Shown here: piece by piece, positions 44,124 to 52,912 of the stretch
How positions within the stretch are numbered: the stretch's first letter is position 1
Layout: each line of letters begins with the position of its first letter
NCBI GenBank assembly: GCA_045126215.1
Contig: JBGVOD010000043.1
Location: forward strand, 5,747-69,746
Reading direction: 5' to 3'
Length of the DNA: 64,000 nucleotides
From: SVEL01 sp045126215
Lineage (GTDB): Bacteria; Bacillota; Clostridia; Lachnospirales; Lachnospiraceae
The notes under the pieces: model-generated
Database searches by the model: none
What the model was told of the DNA's origin: nothing
Seen by the model: only the letters and a program-made list of their open reading frames with translations
Program-made: the position numbers and the translations under genes

Positions 44124-44245
44124 AAAAACCTCCGTAAATATTGTTATATATCAGACTTATGTTTTAAGTCCGTAATTGTATGCAAAATTACATAAGCTTA
44201 ATTATAACAAATATATTTGTAAATATAAAGAAAAAATTATACTTA

Positions 44246-44274
44246 TTGTTATGATAACCTTTTTTTGGTAAAAT
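44246..44274 (+). promoter_or_regulatory. Probable sigma-A promoter of yigZ
   Basis: TTGTTA, a 17-bp spacer and TAAAAT end 39 bases before the yigZ ATG. Confidence 0.55.
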
Positions 44275-44313
44275 AAACAGAATAGAAATAATCTTGAAGG
44301 TATGGGTAAATAA

Positions 44314-44970
44314 ATGTCAGATAAAATAAAAATAGTATATGAGGGAAGCACAGCTGAAATAGTTGAAAAAAAGTCAAGATTTATTGCATATGTACAACCT
44401 GTAAATACAGAAGAGGAAGCCTCTTTATTTATCGAGAGTATAAAAAAACAGAATTGGGATGCAAAGCATAATTGTTCAGCAGTTGTTATCGGTGAACATA
44501 ATGAATTTTCAAGATGCAATGATGATGGAGAACCATCATCTACCGCAGGAAAACCGATGTTAGAGGTTCTGATAAATGAAGGGGTGCATAATGTTGCTGT
44601 GGTTGTTACAAGATATTTTGGTGGAATATTACTTGGAACAGGTGGACTTGTAAGAGCATATCAGAGAGCAACTAAAGAAGGATTGGCAGCTGCAACTATA
44701 ATTGAAAAACAAAAGGGATGCGAATATAGTGTGAAAACAGATTACAACGGTATCGGAAAAATTCAGTATATAGTCGCATCTTTGAATATAAATATAATAG
44801 ATATAGCATATACTGAAGATGTTTTAATAAATGTAATTGTACCGGAAGATATGGAAAAAGAATTCATTAAAAAAGTGACAGAAGGTACAAATGGAAGAGC
44901 TATATTAAATAAAGAAGATGAGTATTTCTTTGGAATAATAGACGGCCATGTTGAAAGATTCCGGAATTGA
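44314..44970 (+). CDS. yigZ: YigZ/IMPACT family protein
   Basis: This 218-residue protein has the UPF0029/IMPACT N-terminal domain (KKSRFIAYVQPV, then DDGEPSSTAGKPML and VTRYFGGILLGTGGLVRAY) and a C-terminal ferredoxin-like DUF1949 domain. Eukaryotic IMPACT binds Gcn1. The bacterial role is uncertain, though it is linked to translation or RNA. The length matches E. coli YigZ. It is monocistronic and is followed by the structured repeat at 45028-45327. Confidence 0.92.
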   Translation: MSDKIKIVYEGSTAEIVEKKSRFIAYVQPVNTEEEASLFIESIKKQNWDAKHNCSAVVIGEHNEFSRCNDDGEPSSTAGKPMLEVLINEGVHNVAVVVTRYFGGILLGTGGLVRAYQRATKEGLAAATIIEKQKGCEYSVKTDYNGIGKIQYIVASLNINIIDIAYTEDVLINVIVPEDMEKEFIKKVTEGTNGRAILNKEDEYFFGIIDGHVERFRN

Positions 44971-45027
44971 CTAGGATTGTTTTAGATATTGTTTTTTTAT
45001 TTCTAAGAAAGAATTTCTATAAATAAG

Positions 45028-45327
45028 TTAAGGTATAAAAAGGTACATCTATAAACTTATATTGCATATTGCGCAAAGTATATGGGGATTTGTGACTTTT
45101 GTAGGATATTAGAGTTTCTTAAGGTTCTTTTGTAAAACAGCGGTTTGGCGGCACGGATGCCGACAAAAGGCTGAACTGAGCCATGGATGGCGAATTTCAG
45201 CCGGTCGCGTCTTATTTATAAAGAAGAATATCAAGAACATTTAGAAACTCTTATATCCGTAGAACGGAACAAATGACTACATACTTCGTGCAATATGCTA
45301 GTTATAATATATTATTTTATACCTTAA
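45028..45327. repeat. 300-bp inverted repeat element carrying a TwoAYGGAY-type RNA
   Basis: The element ends in a perfect 13-bp inverted repeat (TTAAGGTATAAAA at 45028-45040 and its complement at 45315-45327). Its arms of about 105 bp match each other at roughly 70-75 percent by eye, with many differences that would still pair as G-U in RNA. The element fills the gap between yigZ and typA and stops three bases from the typA stop codon. Parts of the arms resemble the palindromes at 41458-41556 and 58463-58589. Confidence 0.8.
45140..45208 (+). ncRNA. TwoAYGGAY-like structured RNA
   Basis: Two hairpins sit side by side. In the first, TTTG/CAAA and CGGC/GCCG stems carry the loop ACGGAT (45153-45158). 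In the second, GGCTGAA/TTCAGCC and GCC/GGC stems carry the loop ATGGAT (45183-45188). A GCG/CGC pair closes the two, continuing into the long arms of the surrounding repeat. Two AYGGAY loops define the TwoAYGGAY RNA motif known from Clostridia and gut metagenomes, whose function is unknown. The strand follows from the loops reading AYGGAY on plus. Confidence 0.75.
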
Positions 45328-45329
45328 CC

Positions 45330-47162
45330 TTATTTATTAATTCTTTCTGCTCTCTTACGAAGAGTAGGGTCAAGAATTTTCTTTCTTATTCTCAAACTTT
45401 TTGGTGTTATTTCAAGCAATTCATTTGTATCTATAAACTCAAGTGACTGTTCAAGACTTAATATTCTTGGTGGTGAAAGCTTTAAGGCATCATCAGAACC
45501 AGAAGCACGAGTATTTGTAAGCTGTTTTCTCTTACATACATTTACTTCAATATCTTCTGCCTTACCAGTCTGACCAACAACCATACCAGCATAAACTTTT
45601 TCACCAGGACCGATAAATAACTGACCACGTTCCTGAGCATTGAATAATCCGTAAGTTATAGCTTCACCTGATTCAAATGCGATAAGGGAACCTTGTTTTC
45701 TGTATTGGATGTCGCCTTTGTATGGACCATATCCATCAAATATTGTATTTAAAATACCATTACCCTTTGTATCTGTCATAAATTCACCACGGTATCCAAT
45801 AAGTCCTCTTGATGGAATAGAGAACTCAAGTCTCTGATATCCACCATTGGCATTTGACATTCCGCGTAATTCACCTTTTCTGCCACTTAACTTTTCAATA
45901 ATTGTTCCAGAAAATTCTTCTGGTACATCTACATATGCTATTTCCATTGGTTCGAGTTTTTTGCCATTTTCATCTGTTTTATATAATACTTCAGCCTTAC
46001 TTACTGCGAATTCGAAACCTTCACGACGCATATTTTCGATAAGAACTGAAAGATGAAGTTCACCACGTCCTGATACTTTGAAACTTTCAGTAGTTTCAGT
46101 TTCTTCAACTCTTAAACTTACATCAGTATTTAATTCTCTGAAAAGTCTGTCACGAAGATGTCTTGATGTAACAAATTTACCTTCCTGACCAGCTAAAGGA
46201 CTGTCATTAACCATAAAATTCATTGAAATTGTAGGTTCAGAAATCTTCTGGAAAGGAATTGCTACAGGATTCTCAGGTGAACAAATGGTATCACCGATAT
46301 GTATATCTTCAATACCTGATATTGCAACAATTGAACCAATAGTTGCTTCCTTAACCTCAACTCTGTTAAGACCATCAAATTCATAAAGCTTACTAATCTT
46401 TACTTTTCTATTTAAAGAAGGATCATGTGCGTTAACCAAAACAGCATCCTGATTTACCTTTAACGTACCATTATCAATTTTGCCAACACCGATACGTCCA
46501 ACGTATTCATTATAATCAATTGTGCTGATTAATACCTGAGTATTTGCGTCAGGATCACCAGTTGGAGCAGGGATGTAGTTAACGATTGTTTCAAATAATG
46601 GAATCATATTTTCAGGGGTATCGTCAAGTTCCAATACTGCATGTCCAGCCTTTGCAGAGGCATAAACAAAAGGACAATCAAGCTGTTCTTCTGATGCATC
46701 TAATTCTAAAAATAATTCTAAAACTTCATCAATTACTTCAGCAGGTCTTGCTTCAGGACGATCAATTTTATTGATACATACAATGACAGGAAGTTCAAGC
46801 TCAAGAGCTTTTCTTAAGACGAACTTTGTCTGTGGCATTGCACCTTCAAATGCATCTACAACGAGAACAACACCATTAACCATTTTGAGTACACGCTCAA
46901 CTTCACCACCGAAGTCAGCATGACCTGGTGTATCAATGATATTTATTTTTGTATCTTTATAATAAACAGCGGTGTTCTTAGAAAGAATAGTGATACCACG
47001 CTCTCTTTCAATATCGTTTGAATCCATAACTCTTTCAGCAACTTCCTGATTAGCTCTGAATACACCACTTTGCTTTAATAACTCGTCTACAAGTGTTGTT
47101 TTACCATGATCTACGTGAGCGATGATGGCAATGTTTCTGATGTCTTCTCTACTTGTTTTCAT
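45330..47162 (-). CDS. typA: Translational GTPase TypA/BipA
   Basis: TypA is a ribosome-binding GTPase related to EF-G and needed for ribosome assembly and growth under stress or cold. The 610-residue length is typical. G1 is AHVDHGKTT, G3 is DTPGHADFGGE and G4 is NKIDRPEA. The C-terminal LSPPRILSLEQSLEFI segment is the family's own domain. An AAGGA-like site precedes the ATG. The gene stands alone on the minus strand, with the TwoAYGGAY element right behind its stop. Confidence 0.96.
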   Translation of the reverse strand: MKTSREDIRNIAIIAHVDHGKTTLVDELLKQSGVFRANQEVAERVMDSNDIERERGITILSKNTAVYYKDTKINIIDTPGHADFGGEVERVLKMVNGVVLVVDAFEGAMPQTKFVLRKALELELPVIVCINKIDRPEARPAEVIDEVLELFLELDASEEQLDCPFVYASAKAGHAVLELDDTPENMIPLFETIVNYIPAPTGDPDANTQVLISTIDYNEYVGRIGVGKIDNGTLKVNQDAVLVNAHDPSLNRKVKISKLYEFDGLNRVEVKEATIGSIVAISGIEDIHIGDTICSPENPVAIPFQKISEPTISMNFMVNDSPLAGQEGKFVTSRHLRDRLFRELNTDVSLRVEETETTESFKVSGRGELHLSVLIENMRREGFEFAVSKAEVLYKTDENGKKLEPMEIAYVDVPEEFSGTIIEKLSGRKGELRGMSNANGGYQRLEFSIPSRGLIGYRGEFMTDTKGNGILNTIFDGYGPYKGDIQYRKQGSLIAFESGEAITYGLFNAQERGQLFIGPGEKVYAGMVVGQTGKAEDIEVNVCKRKQLTNTRASGSDDALKLSPPRILSLEQSLEFIDTNELLEITPKSLRIRKKILDPTLRKRAERINK

Positions 47163-47381
47163 AAGATGAATCCTTTCTTAATTCTATGGGATTTTGCTAC
47201 CCTAATCTTAATGTAAAAACGCAACGCAATAAAGTTTATCATAAATTGTATAAAAATCAAGAAATTTTTAAGATATAAAAATAATAAAAAATCAAAAAAA
47301 ACTTGATTTTTACATATTTTAGTGATAATGTAAGAATCGTTGATATATTTGTGTTTTAAATTTTACAAGGAGATGTTGAAA

Positions 47382-47744
47382 ATGGCAAAAGAAATCGATA
47401 AGGCAGTTGTAACAGAAGTTAAGGAAGCAAAAGCAGCTACAGCAACAAAGACAGCTACTACAACAAAGACAGCAGCTAAGAAGGCTCCTGCAAAGAAAAC
47501 TACAACAGCAAAGAAAACTACAACAACAAAAGCAGCTAAAGAAGAAACTGTAAGTCAGGTATTTATACAGCTTGGTTTCACAGAAATCGTTGTTAATGAC
47601 GTTGTAGAAAAAGCATTAAATGCATATAAACAAGAAGGAAATAAGACAAAGGCTAAAGATATCAAAGTATACATTAAGCCTGAAGAAAATGCTGCATATT
47701 ATGTAGTAAATGAAAAGAATGCTGGTAGAGTAGATATTTTCTAA
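47382..47744 (+). CDS. DUF6465 family protein with a histone-like basic tail
   Basis: This is a 120-residue protein. The first 55 residues are low-complexity Lys/Ala/Thr sequence with AKKTTT repeats, resembling a histone H1 tail, and could bind nucleic acid. The C-terminal 65 residues are a folded domain ending in VYIKPEENAAYYVVNEKNAGRVDIF, which I recall as DUF6465 of Lachnospiraceae. Function is unknown. I chose the ATG at 47382 because AAGGAG lies nine bases before it and the sequence before has no support. It has its own terminator. Confidence 0.8.
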   Translation: MAKEIDKAVVTEVKEAKAATATKTATTTKTAAKKAPAKKTTTAKKTTTTKAAKEETVSQVFIQLGFTEIVVNDVVEKALNAYKQEGNKTKAKDIKVYIKPEENAAYYVVNEKNAGRVDIF

Positions 47745-47775
47745 TCTTACCATATTATTTTTGATGTAACGAATC

Positions 47776-47811
47776 AGGGATTATATATTTACATATATAG
47801 TCCTTTTTTTT
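47776..47811 (+). terminator. Intrinsic terminator of the DUF6465 gene
   Basis: An AT-rich stem closed by AGG/CCT (47776-47788 with 47792-47803, one bulge) is followed by eight T. Confidence 0.8.
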
Positions 47812-47864
47812 CATTATAAAAGTATTAGAAAACTGAGGCGTTTACAAAGTATTAGGAGAAAAAA

Positions 47865-48428
47865 ATGTTTGAATATTTTGGCTTTTTATCACATGTTGAT
47901 GAAGAAATAGAAATTTTAAAAAAAATTGCAGAGATGCGAAATGATATTTTAAATGCAATAATGATAGGAATAACTTCACTTGGAAATGCTGGTATATTTT
48001 GGATAATATTGGCTTTGGTTTTGGTATGTATAAAGAAAACACGTAAGGTAGGTTTTGCAATGGCCATATCGCTTATATTATCTTTAATATTTACAAATGT
48101 TCTGATTAAAAATATTGTTGATAGACCAAGACCATTTGAATATGATGAAACATTAAAACTATTGATTTCAAGACCGATAGATTCTTCGTTTCCATCAGGT
48201 CATTCATCGGCATCGGTTGCAGCAGCAGTTGCAATATTTGTAAATAACAAAAAATATGGAATACCTGCGATTATACTTGCATTGCTGATTGCATTTTCAA
48301 GATTATATCTCTCTGTGCATTTTCCAACAGATGTGTTAGCAGGAGTTATTCTTGGAATTATTTATGGTGTTACTGCAGGAGTAATTACAAAATTTATATG
48401 TAAGAAATATAATCCGGAATGGCTCTAA
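47865..48428 (+). CDS. PAP2 family membrane phosphatase
   Basis: This 187-residue membrane protein has about five helices and the three acid phosphatase motifs: KNIVDRPRP, PSGHSSASV and RLYLSVHFPTDVLAG. Such enzymes remove phosphate from lipid phosphates such as undecaprenyl pyrophosphate or phosphatidylglycerol phosphate at the outer face of the membrane. The true substrate is not decidable here. AGGAG lies before the ATG. It lies between two terminated units and appears monocistronic. Confidence 0.92.
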   Translation: MFEYFGFLSHVDEEIEILKKIAEMRNDILNAIMIGITSLGNAGIFWIILALVLVCIKKTRKVGFAMAISLILSLIFTNVLIKNIVDRPRPFEYDETLKLLISRPIDSSFPSGHSSASVAAAVAIFVNNKKYGIPAIILALLIAFSRLYLSVHFPTDVLAGVILGIIYGVTAGVITKFICKKYNPEWL

Positions 48429-48468
48429 AAATTTTTTACATTAATTGATTAAAGTTGTAAAATTTTTC

Positions 48469-48497
48469 TTGAAAATATTTTACAATTGATATAGAAT
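48469..48497 (+). promoter_or_regulatory. Probable sigma-A promoter of gdhA
   Basis: TTGAAA, a 17-bp spacer and TAGAAT lie about 164 bases before the gdhA ATG. Confidence 0.6.
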
Positions 48498-48503
48498 TAT
48501 TTT

Positions 48504-48660
48504 CAGACAAAGGCGTCGATAGGGTTGGAGATTAATCCAATTCTTATTTTGGTATAAAAATATAGTGTATGTATATCTGCATAGAGGGCCGCAGAGAAGC
48601 TATATTGCTATATGATGTCTGGTCAGAGAAAATATTATATGTATAATGGAGGAAAAGTAA
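48504..48660 (+). other. Long 5' leader of gdhA
   Basis: The leader of about 155 bases is longer than most here. It has a TTGGA/TCCAA hairpin (48523-48542) and a CTGC/GCAG hairpin (48577-48595), with more G and C than the flanks. I match it to no riboswitch class I know. GGAGG lies just before the ATG. Confidence 0.4.
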
Positions 48661-50007
48661 ATGTCATACGTTGATGAGGTAATTGACTTAGTAGTTCGTA
48701 AGAATCCTAACGAACCAGAATTTCATCAGGCAGTTAAAGAAGTATTAGAATCTTTACGTGTCGTTGTTGAAGCAAATGAAGAAAAATTCAGAAAGGAAGC
48801 TTTACTTGAAAGATTAGTAGAGCCTGAGAGACAGATTAAGTTCAGAGTTCCTTGGGTTGATGACAATGGACAGGTACAGGTTAACACAGGTTATAGAGTA
48901 CAGTTCAATAGTGCAATTGGACCATACAAGGGTGGTCTTCGTTTACACCCATCAGTAAATATTGGTATTATTAAATTCTTAGGTTTTGAACAGATTTTCA
49001 AGAACTCTTTAACAGGACTTCCAATCGGTGGTGGTAAAGGTGGTTCTGACTTCGATCCTAAGGGTAAATCAGATAGAGAAGTAATGGCATTCTGCCAGAG
49101 CTTTATGACAGAGCTTTGCAAATATATCGGTGCAGACACAGACGTTCCTGCAGGTGATATTGGAACTGGTGCTAGAGAAATCGGTTATATGTTTGGACAG
49201 TATAAGAGAATTAAGGGCGTTTATGAAGGCGTTCTTACAGGTAAAGGTTTATCATATGGTGGTTCTCTTGCAAGAACAGAAGCTACAGGATATGGTCTTC
49301 TCTACTTAACAGAAGAAATGTTAAAGTGCAATGGTAAGGATATCGCTGGTAAGACAATAGCTGTATCTGGTTCTGGTAATGTTGCTATTTACGCTATTCA
49401 GAAAGCTCAGCAGTTAGGCGCTAAGCCAGTAACATGTTCTGATTCAACAGGATGGATTTATGATCCAGAAGGAATTGATGTTGCTCTTCTTAAAGAAGTT
49501 AAGGAAGTTAACAGAGCTCGTCTTACAGAATATGCTGCAAAGAGACCATCAGCTCAGTATCATGACAAGGCTACAGAAGGAACAAATCAGTGGTCTGTTA
49601 AGGTTGATATCGCTCTTCCATGTGCTACACAGAACGAACTTAACCTTGAAGATGCAAAGACACTTGTTGCTAATGGTGTATTTGCAGTTGCAGAAGGTGC
49701 TAACATGCCTACAACTCTTGAAGCAACAGAATATTTCCAGAAGAATGGTGTTCTTTTCTGCCCAGGAAAAGCTTCAAATGCAGGTGGTGTTGCAACATCA
49801 GCTCTTGAAATGAGCCAGAATTCTGAAAGACTTAGCTGGTCATTTGAAGAAGTTGACGGAAAGCTTAAGAATATTATGGTTAACATTTTCCATAACTTGG
49901 ATGATGCTGCTAAGAGATACGGTGCAGAAGGCAACTATGTTGTAGGTGCTAATATTGCTGGTTTCGAAAAAGTAGTTAATGCTATGGAAGCTCAGGGAAT
50001 CGTTTAA
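48661..50007 (+). CDS. gdhA: NADP-type glutamate dehydrogenase
   Basis: Glutamate dehydrogenase makes glutamate from 2-oxoglutarate and ammonia. The 448-residue length fits the hexameric bacterial class. The active-site lysine region is PIGGGKGGSDFDPKGKS, followed by the CQSFMTEL and DVPAGDIGTGAREIG segments. The nucleotide fold is VSGSGNVAIYAIQKAQ, and the serine in the loop after it together with the GSGN pattern fits NADP use. Codon use looks highly adapted, as in pflB, suggesting strong expression. It has its own promoter, leader and terminator. With citrate synthase it forms part of nitrogen assimilation. Confidence 0.96.
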   Translation: MSYVDEVIDLVVRKNPNEPEFHQAVKEVLESLRVVVEANEEKFRKEALLERLVEPERQIKFRVPWVDDNGQVQVNTGYRVQFNSAIGPYKGGLRLHPSVNIGIIKFLGFEQIFKNSLTGLPIGGGKGGSDFDPKGKSDREVMAFCQSFMTELCKYIGADTDVPAGDIGTGAREIGYMFGQYKRIKGVYEGVLTGKGLSYGGSLARTEATGYGLLYLTEEMLKCNGKDIAGKTIAVSGSGNVAIYAIQKAQQLGAKPVTCSDSTGWIYDPEGIDVALLKEVKEVNRARLTEYAAKRPSAQYHDKATEGTNQWSVKVDIALPCATQNELNLEDAKTLVANGVFAVAEGANMPTTLEATEYFQKNGVLFCPGKASNAGGVATSALEMSQNSERLSWSFEEVDGKLKNIMVNIFHNLDDAAKRYGAEGNYVVGANIAGFEKVVNAMEAQGIV

Positions 50008-50040
50008 TAGCTGAATTCTAAGATATAAGATTATATGGAG

Positions 50041-50076
50041 AAGTCCTGGAAATGTAGAATTTCCAGGACTTTTTTG
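50041..50076 (+). terminator. Intrinsic terminator of gdhA
   Basis: A 13-bp stem (50041-50053 with 50059-50071) has a 5-nt loop and is followed by TTTTTT. The stretch 50077-50214 beyond it shows nothing. Confidence 0.9.
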
Positions 50077-50214
50077 CTTTCAAAATTTACGAAATCATTC
50101 CAAATGTTTATGATGGAAATTAAGATAGGTGTAGTCTGTCTTGGTTTATTTGTACATAAAGAAGACGAAGGATGGCAGAATAATGATTAAAGATTAAAAA
50201 TTTTTTAAAATGTA

Positions 50215-50266
50215 TTGACAAGAAAAGTTAGTTATATTAAACTTAATTCGGTTAGATAAAACTAAC
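50215..50266 (+). promoter_or_regulatory. feoA promoter with overlapping operator
   Basis: TTGACA (50215-50220), a 17-bp spacer and TAAACT form the promoter. A GTTAG copy lies in the spacer, and a full palindrome GTTAG-N6-CTAAC lies at 50251-50266, near the transcription start. The same palindrome precedes feoB, so it is probably the iron-responsive operator. Confidence 0.65.
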
Positions 50267-50320
50267 ACACATTTTCATTTAATTATAATAGTTACTTTAA
50301 AGAAAGGTATAGCAGAAGAT

Positions 50321-50533
50321 ATGAATTTAAAGGATGGAAAAATCGGAGAAGAATATATCGTAAAAGATATTACAGCTGATGATGAGGAATTAAAGTCTTT
50401 TTTGTTTTCATTAGGGTGTTATAGTGGAGAACCAATTACAATAATCTCTCATATTAAGGGAGGTTGCGTGGTTTCAATAAAGGATGCTAGATATAACATT
50501 GATACTGATTTAGCAAAGGCTATTTCAATATAA
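50321..50533 (+). CDS. feoA: Ferrous iron transport protein A
   Basis: FeoA is a 70-residue cytoplasmic protein with an SH3-like beta barrel that assists FeoB. The pattern LFSLGCYSGEPITIISHIKGGCVVSIKDARYNID is typical. AGAAAGGT precedes the ATG. A hairpin terminator and a second operator separate it from feoB, so the two genes can be transcribed separately under the same iron control. Confidence 0.9.
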   Translation: MNLKDGKIGEEYIVKDITADDEELKSFLFSLGCYSGEPITIISHIKGGCVVSIKDARYNIDTDLAKAISI

Positions 50534-50538
50534 AGAAT

Positions 50539-50564
50539 AAAGAGTGATTGTATCGCTTTTTTTT
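50539..50564 (+). terminator. Terminator between feoA and feoB
   Basis: A 10-bp stem with G-U pairs (50539-50548 with 50552-50561) and a 3-nt loop runs into a T tract. Confidence 0.65.
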
Positions 50565-50567
50565 AAC

Positions 50568-50597
50568 AACTATGGTTAGAAAAAACTAACAATAGTT
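50568..50597 (+). promoter_or_regulatory. Operator palindrome upstream of feoB
   Basis: AACTAT, one base, GTTAG, six A, CTAAC, one base and ATAGTT form a 30-bp palindrome. The core GTTAG-N6-CTAAC matches the feoA site. Confidence 0.7.
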
Positions 50598-50631
50598 ATT
50601 TAAAACAAATTGTATTAAAGGAGGATTCATC

Positions 50632-52638
50632 ATGAGAATCGCATTAACGGGTAATCCCAACAGCGGAAAAACTACCATGTATAATGCCCTGACCGGAAGA
50701 AATGAAAAGGTCGGAAACTGGGCTGGTGTTACCGTCGAAAAGAAGGAGAGTCTTATAAAGAAGGCCTATTATGATGGAAAGGAAGAACTGATAGCAGTAG
50801 ATTTGCCTGGAGCTTATTCGATGTCACCATTTACATCAGAAGAAAGTATTACCAGTGCCTATGTAAAAAATGAGAATCCTGATGTAATCATTAATATTGT
50901 GGATGCTACCAATTTAAGCCGAAGTTTGTTCTTTACAACACAGCTTTTGGAACTTGGTATTCCTGTGGTGGTTGCCCTGAATAAGAGTGATATAAATGAG
51001 AAGAAAAATACGGAGATTAATGTATCACTTCTGTCTGAAAAACTTGGATGTCCAGTTATAAAGACTGTATCAACTTCTTCTGGTCATGCAGGATTAAAAG
51101 ATGTTGTGACAAAGGCAGTAAGTATAAAAGGAAGTGTTGGAAAAGCACCTTATGATGAGGGCAAGATAGATTTACATAATAAACATGAAGTTGAAATTGC
51201 AGACAGAAAGAGGTTTGAATTTGTAAAGTCAATTGTCGCATCTGTTGAAAAACGTAAGGTGCTTACAAAACAAAAAAATGGACAGGATAAAATTGATGCA
51301 GTTCTTACAAATCCGTGGCTTGGAATTCCAATTTTTGCATTGGTTATGTTTGGAGTATTTTATATTTCACAGACTACAGTAGGTACATGGATTGCAGATT
51401 GGTTGGTAGGATGGATAGAAATCTTTCAGGAATGGGTAGCGGGGCTGGTCGAAAATGTAAATCCGTTCTTACAGTCGCTCCTTGTTGAAGGTATTATTGG
51501 CGGGGTAGGTGCTGTTTTTGGTTTCCTTCCGCTTGTTTTTGTAATGTATTTCCTTATTGCTCTTTTGGAAGACTGTGGATATATGGCAAGAGCTACCGTG
51601 GTATTAGATCCGATTTTTAAAAGAGTAGGTCTTTCTGGAAAATCTGTTATTCCGATAGTTATTGGTACAGGATGCGCAATTCCAGGTATTATGGCTTGTC
51701 GTACAATTCGTAACGAGAGAGAAAGAAGAGCTACAGCAATGCTGACACCATTTATGCCTTGTGGCGCAAAGCTTCCAGTTATTGCATTCTTTGTTGGTGC
51801 ATTCTTTTCGGATACACCTTGGGTAGGAACACTGATGTACTTTGTTGGAATTATTCTGATTCTGATTGGAGCATTACTTGTAAAGGCAATTACAGGATAT
51901 AAATATAGAAAATCCTTCTTTATTATTGAACTTCCTGAATATAAAGTGCCAAGTCTTAAGAGAGCTGTCATTTCTATGCTTGGACGAGGTAAAGCGTATA
52001 TTATCAAGGCGGGAACAATTATTCTTGTATGTAATACTATTGTACAGATTATGCAGTCTTTCAACTGGCAGATGCAGGCAGTAGAGGAAGGAATGGAAAA
52101 TACTTCTATTCTTGCCACGATTGCTTCTCCGATTTCTTATCTGTTAGTGCCAATTGTAGGTATCGTTGCATGGCAGCTTGCGGCAGCAGCGGTAACTGGT
52201 TTTATTGCAAAGGAAAATGTAGTGGGAACACTTGCTGTCTGCTATGGACTAAGTGCTTTTATTGACACAGAAGAACTGGCATTAGTTGGAGATGGAAATG
52301 TTGTTGCATCTGCAATGGCGTTGACAAAAGTGGCAGCTCTTGCATATCTTATGTTCAATTTGTTTACACCACCATGTTTTGCGGCACTCGGAGCTATGAA
52401 TTCGGAAATGCAGAGTAAAAAATGGTTGTGGGGAGGTATTGCACTACAATTTGGAACAGGATATACAATCGCTTTCCTTGTATATCAGATTGGTACATTG
52501 ATTACAACAGGTGAACTTGGAACAGGATTTATTCCGGGACTTATAGCTGTGGTTGTTATGGTGGCTATTTTAGTAATGCTGATTCATAGAACAAATAAGC
52601 AGTTTTCGTCAGAGTATGAATTAAAAAAAGTTGTATAG
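50632..52638 (+). CDS. feoB: Ferrous iron transporter FeoB
   Basis: FeoB imports Fe2+ through the cytoplasmic membrane. The 668-residue protein has an N-terminal G-protein domain (G1 GNPNSGKTT, G2 around GNWAGVTVEKKE, G3 DLPGAYSM, G4 NKSD), a helical switch region, and a membrane part with two inverted Gate motifs. The conserved cysteine stretches GTGCAIPGIMACRT and TPFMPCGAKLPV lie in that part. AAAGGAGG precedes the ATG, and its own operator lies at 50568-50597. A Cys-rich peptide gene and a Fur-like gene follow. Confidence 0.96.
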   Translation: MRIALTGNPNSGKTTMYNALTGRNEKVGNWAGVTVEKKESLIKKAYYDGKEELIAVDLPGAYSMSPFTSEESITSAYVKNENPDVIINIVDATNLSRSLFFTTQLLELGIPVVVALNKSDINEKKNTEINVSLLSEKLGCPVIKTVSTSSGHAGLKDVVTKAVSIKGSVGKAPYDEGKIDLHNKHEVEIADRKRFEFVKSIVASVEKRKVLTKQKNGQDKIDAVLTNPWLGIPIFALVMFGVFYISQTTVGTWIADWLVGWIEIFQEWVAGLVENVNPFLQSLLVEGIIGGVGAVFGFLPLVFVMYFLIALLEDCGYMARATVVLDPIFKRVGLSGKSVIPIVIGTGCAIPGIMACRTIRNERERRATAMLTPFMPCGAKLPVIAFFVGAFFSDTPWVGTLMYFVGIILILIGALLVKAITGYKYRKSFFIIELPEYKVPSLKRAVISMLGRGKAYIIKAGTIILVCNTIVQIMQSFNWQMQAVEEGMENTSILATIASPISYLLVPIVGIVAWQLAAAAVTGFIAKENVVGTLAVCYGLSAFIDTEELALVGDGNVVASAMALTKVAALAYLMFNLFTPPCFAALGAMNSEMQSKKWLWGGIALQFGTGYTIAFLVYQIGTLITTGELGTGFIPGLIAVVVMVAILVMLIHRTNKQFSSEYELKKVV

Positions 52639-52677
52639 CAGAGATTAATTATTAGATATAGTCGGAAAGGAGCAACA

Positions 52678-52854
52678 ATGGAAGATTTGATTGTCATAGG
52701 AATTCTACTTGTTATAGTAGGTGTAGCAGTCTTTTATATATGGAAAGAAAAAAAGAAGGGTATTAGATGTATCGGATGTTCATCAGCTGGATGTTGCTCA
52801 GGTAAGGTATGTGGTAATTTGGGAGAATACTGTAAATGTCATACTCAAAAGTAG
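52678..52854 (+). CDS. FeoB-associated Cys-rich membrane peptide
   Basis: This 58-residue protein starts at 52678 behind GGAAAGGAG. Residues 4-22 form one membrane helix, followed by a basic patch and seven cysteines within about 25 residues, including CxxC and a CC pair. The position behind feoB and this layout match the FeoB-associated Cys-rich membrane protein family, thought to act as a FeoC-like helper of FeoB. The cysteines could bind iron or an iron-sulfur cluster on the inner face. Confidence 0.88.
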   Translation: MEDLIVIGILLVIVGVAVFYIWKEKKKGIRCIGCSSAGCCSGKVCGNLGEYCKCHTQK

Positions 52855-52912
52855 TTAGAATGATGCCGGCACTTCTAAAGATAAGAAAAAAGAATGTGAA
52901 AGGAGCTGGAAT

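Noticed and set aside
51426..52118. 230-codon minus-strand frame inside feoB
   Set aside because: It lies antisense to a well-conserved feoB region and lacks a ribosome binding site.
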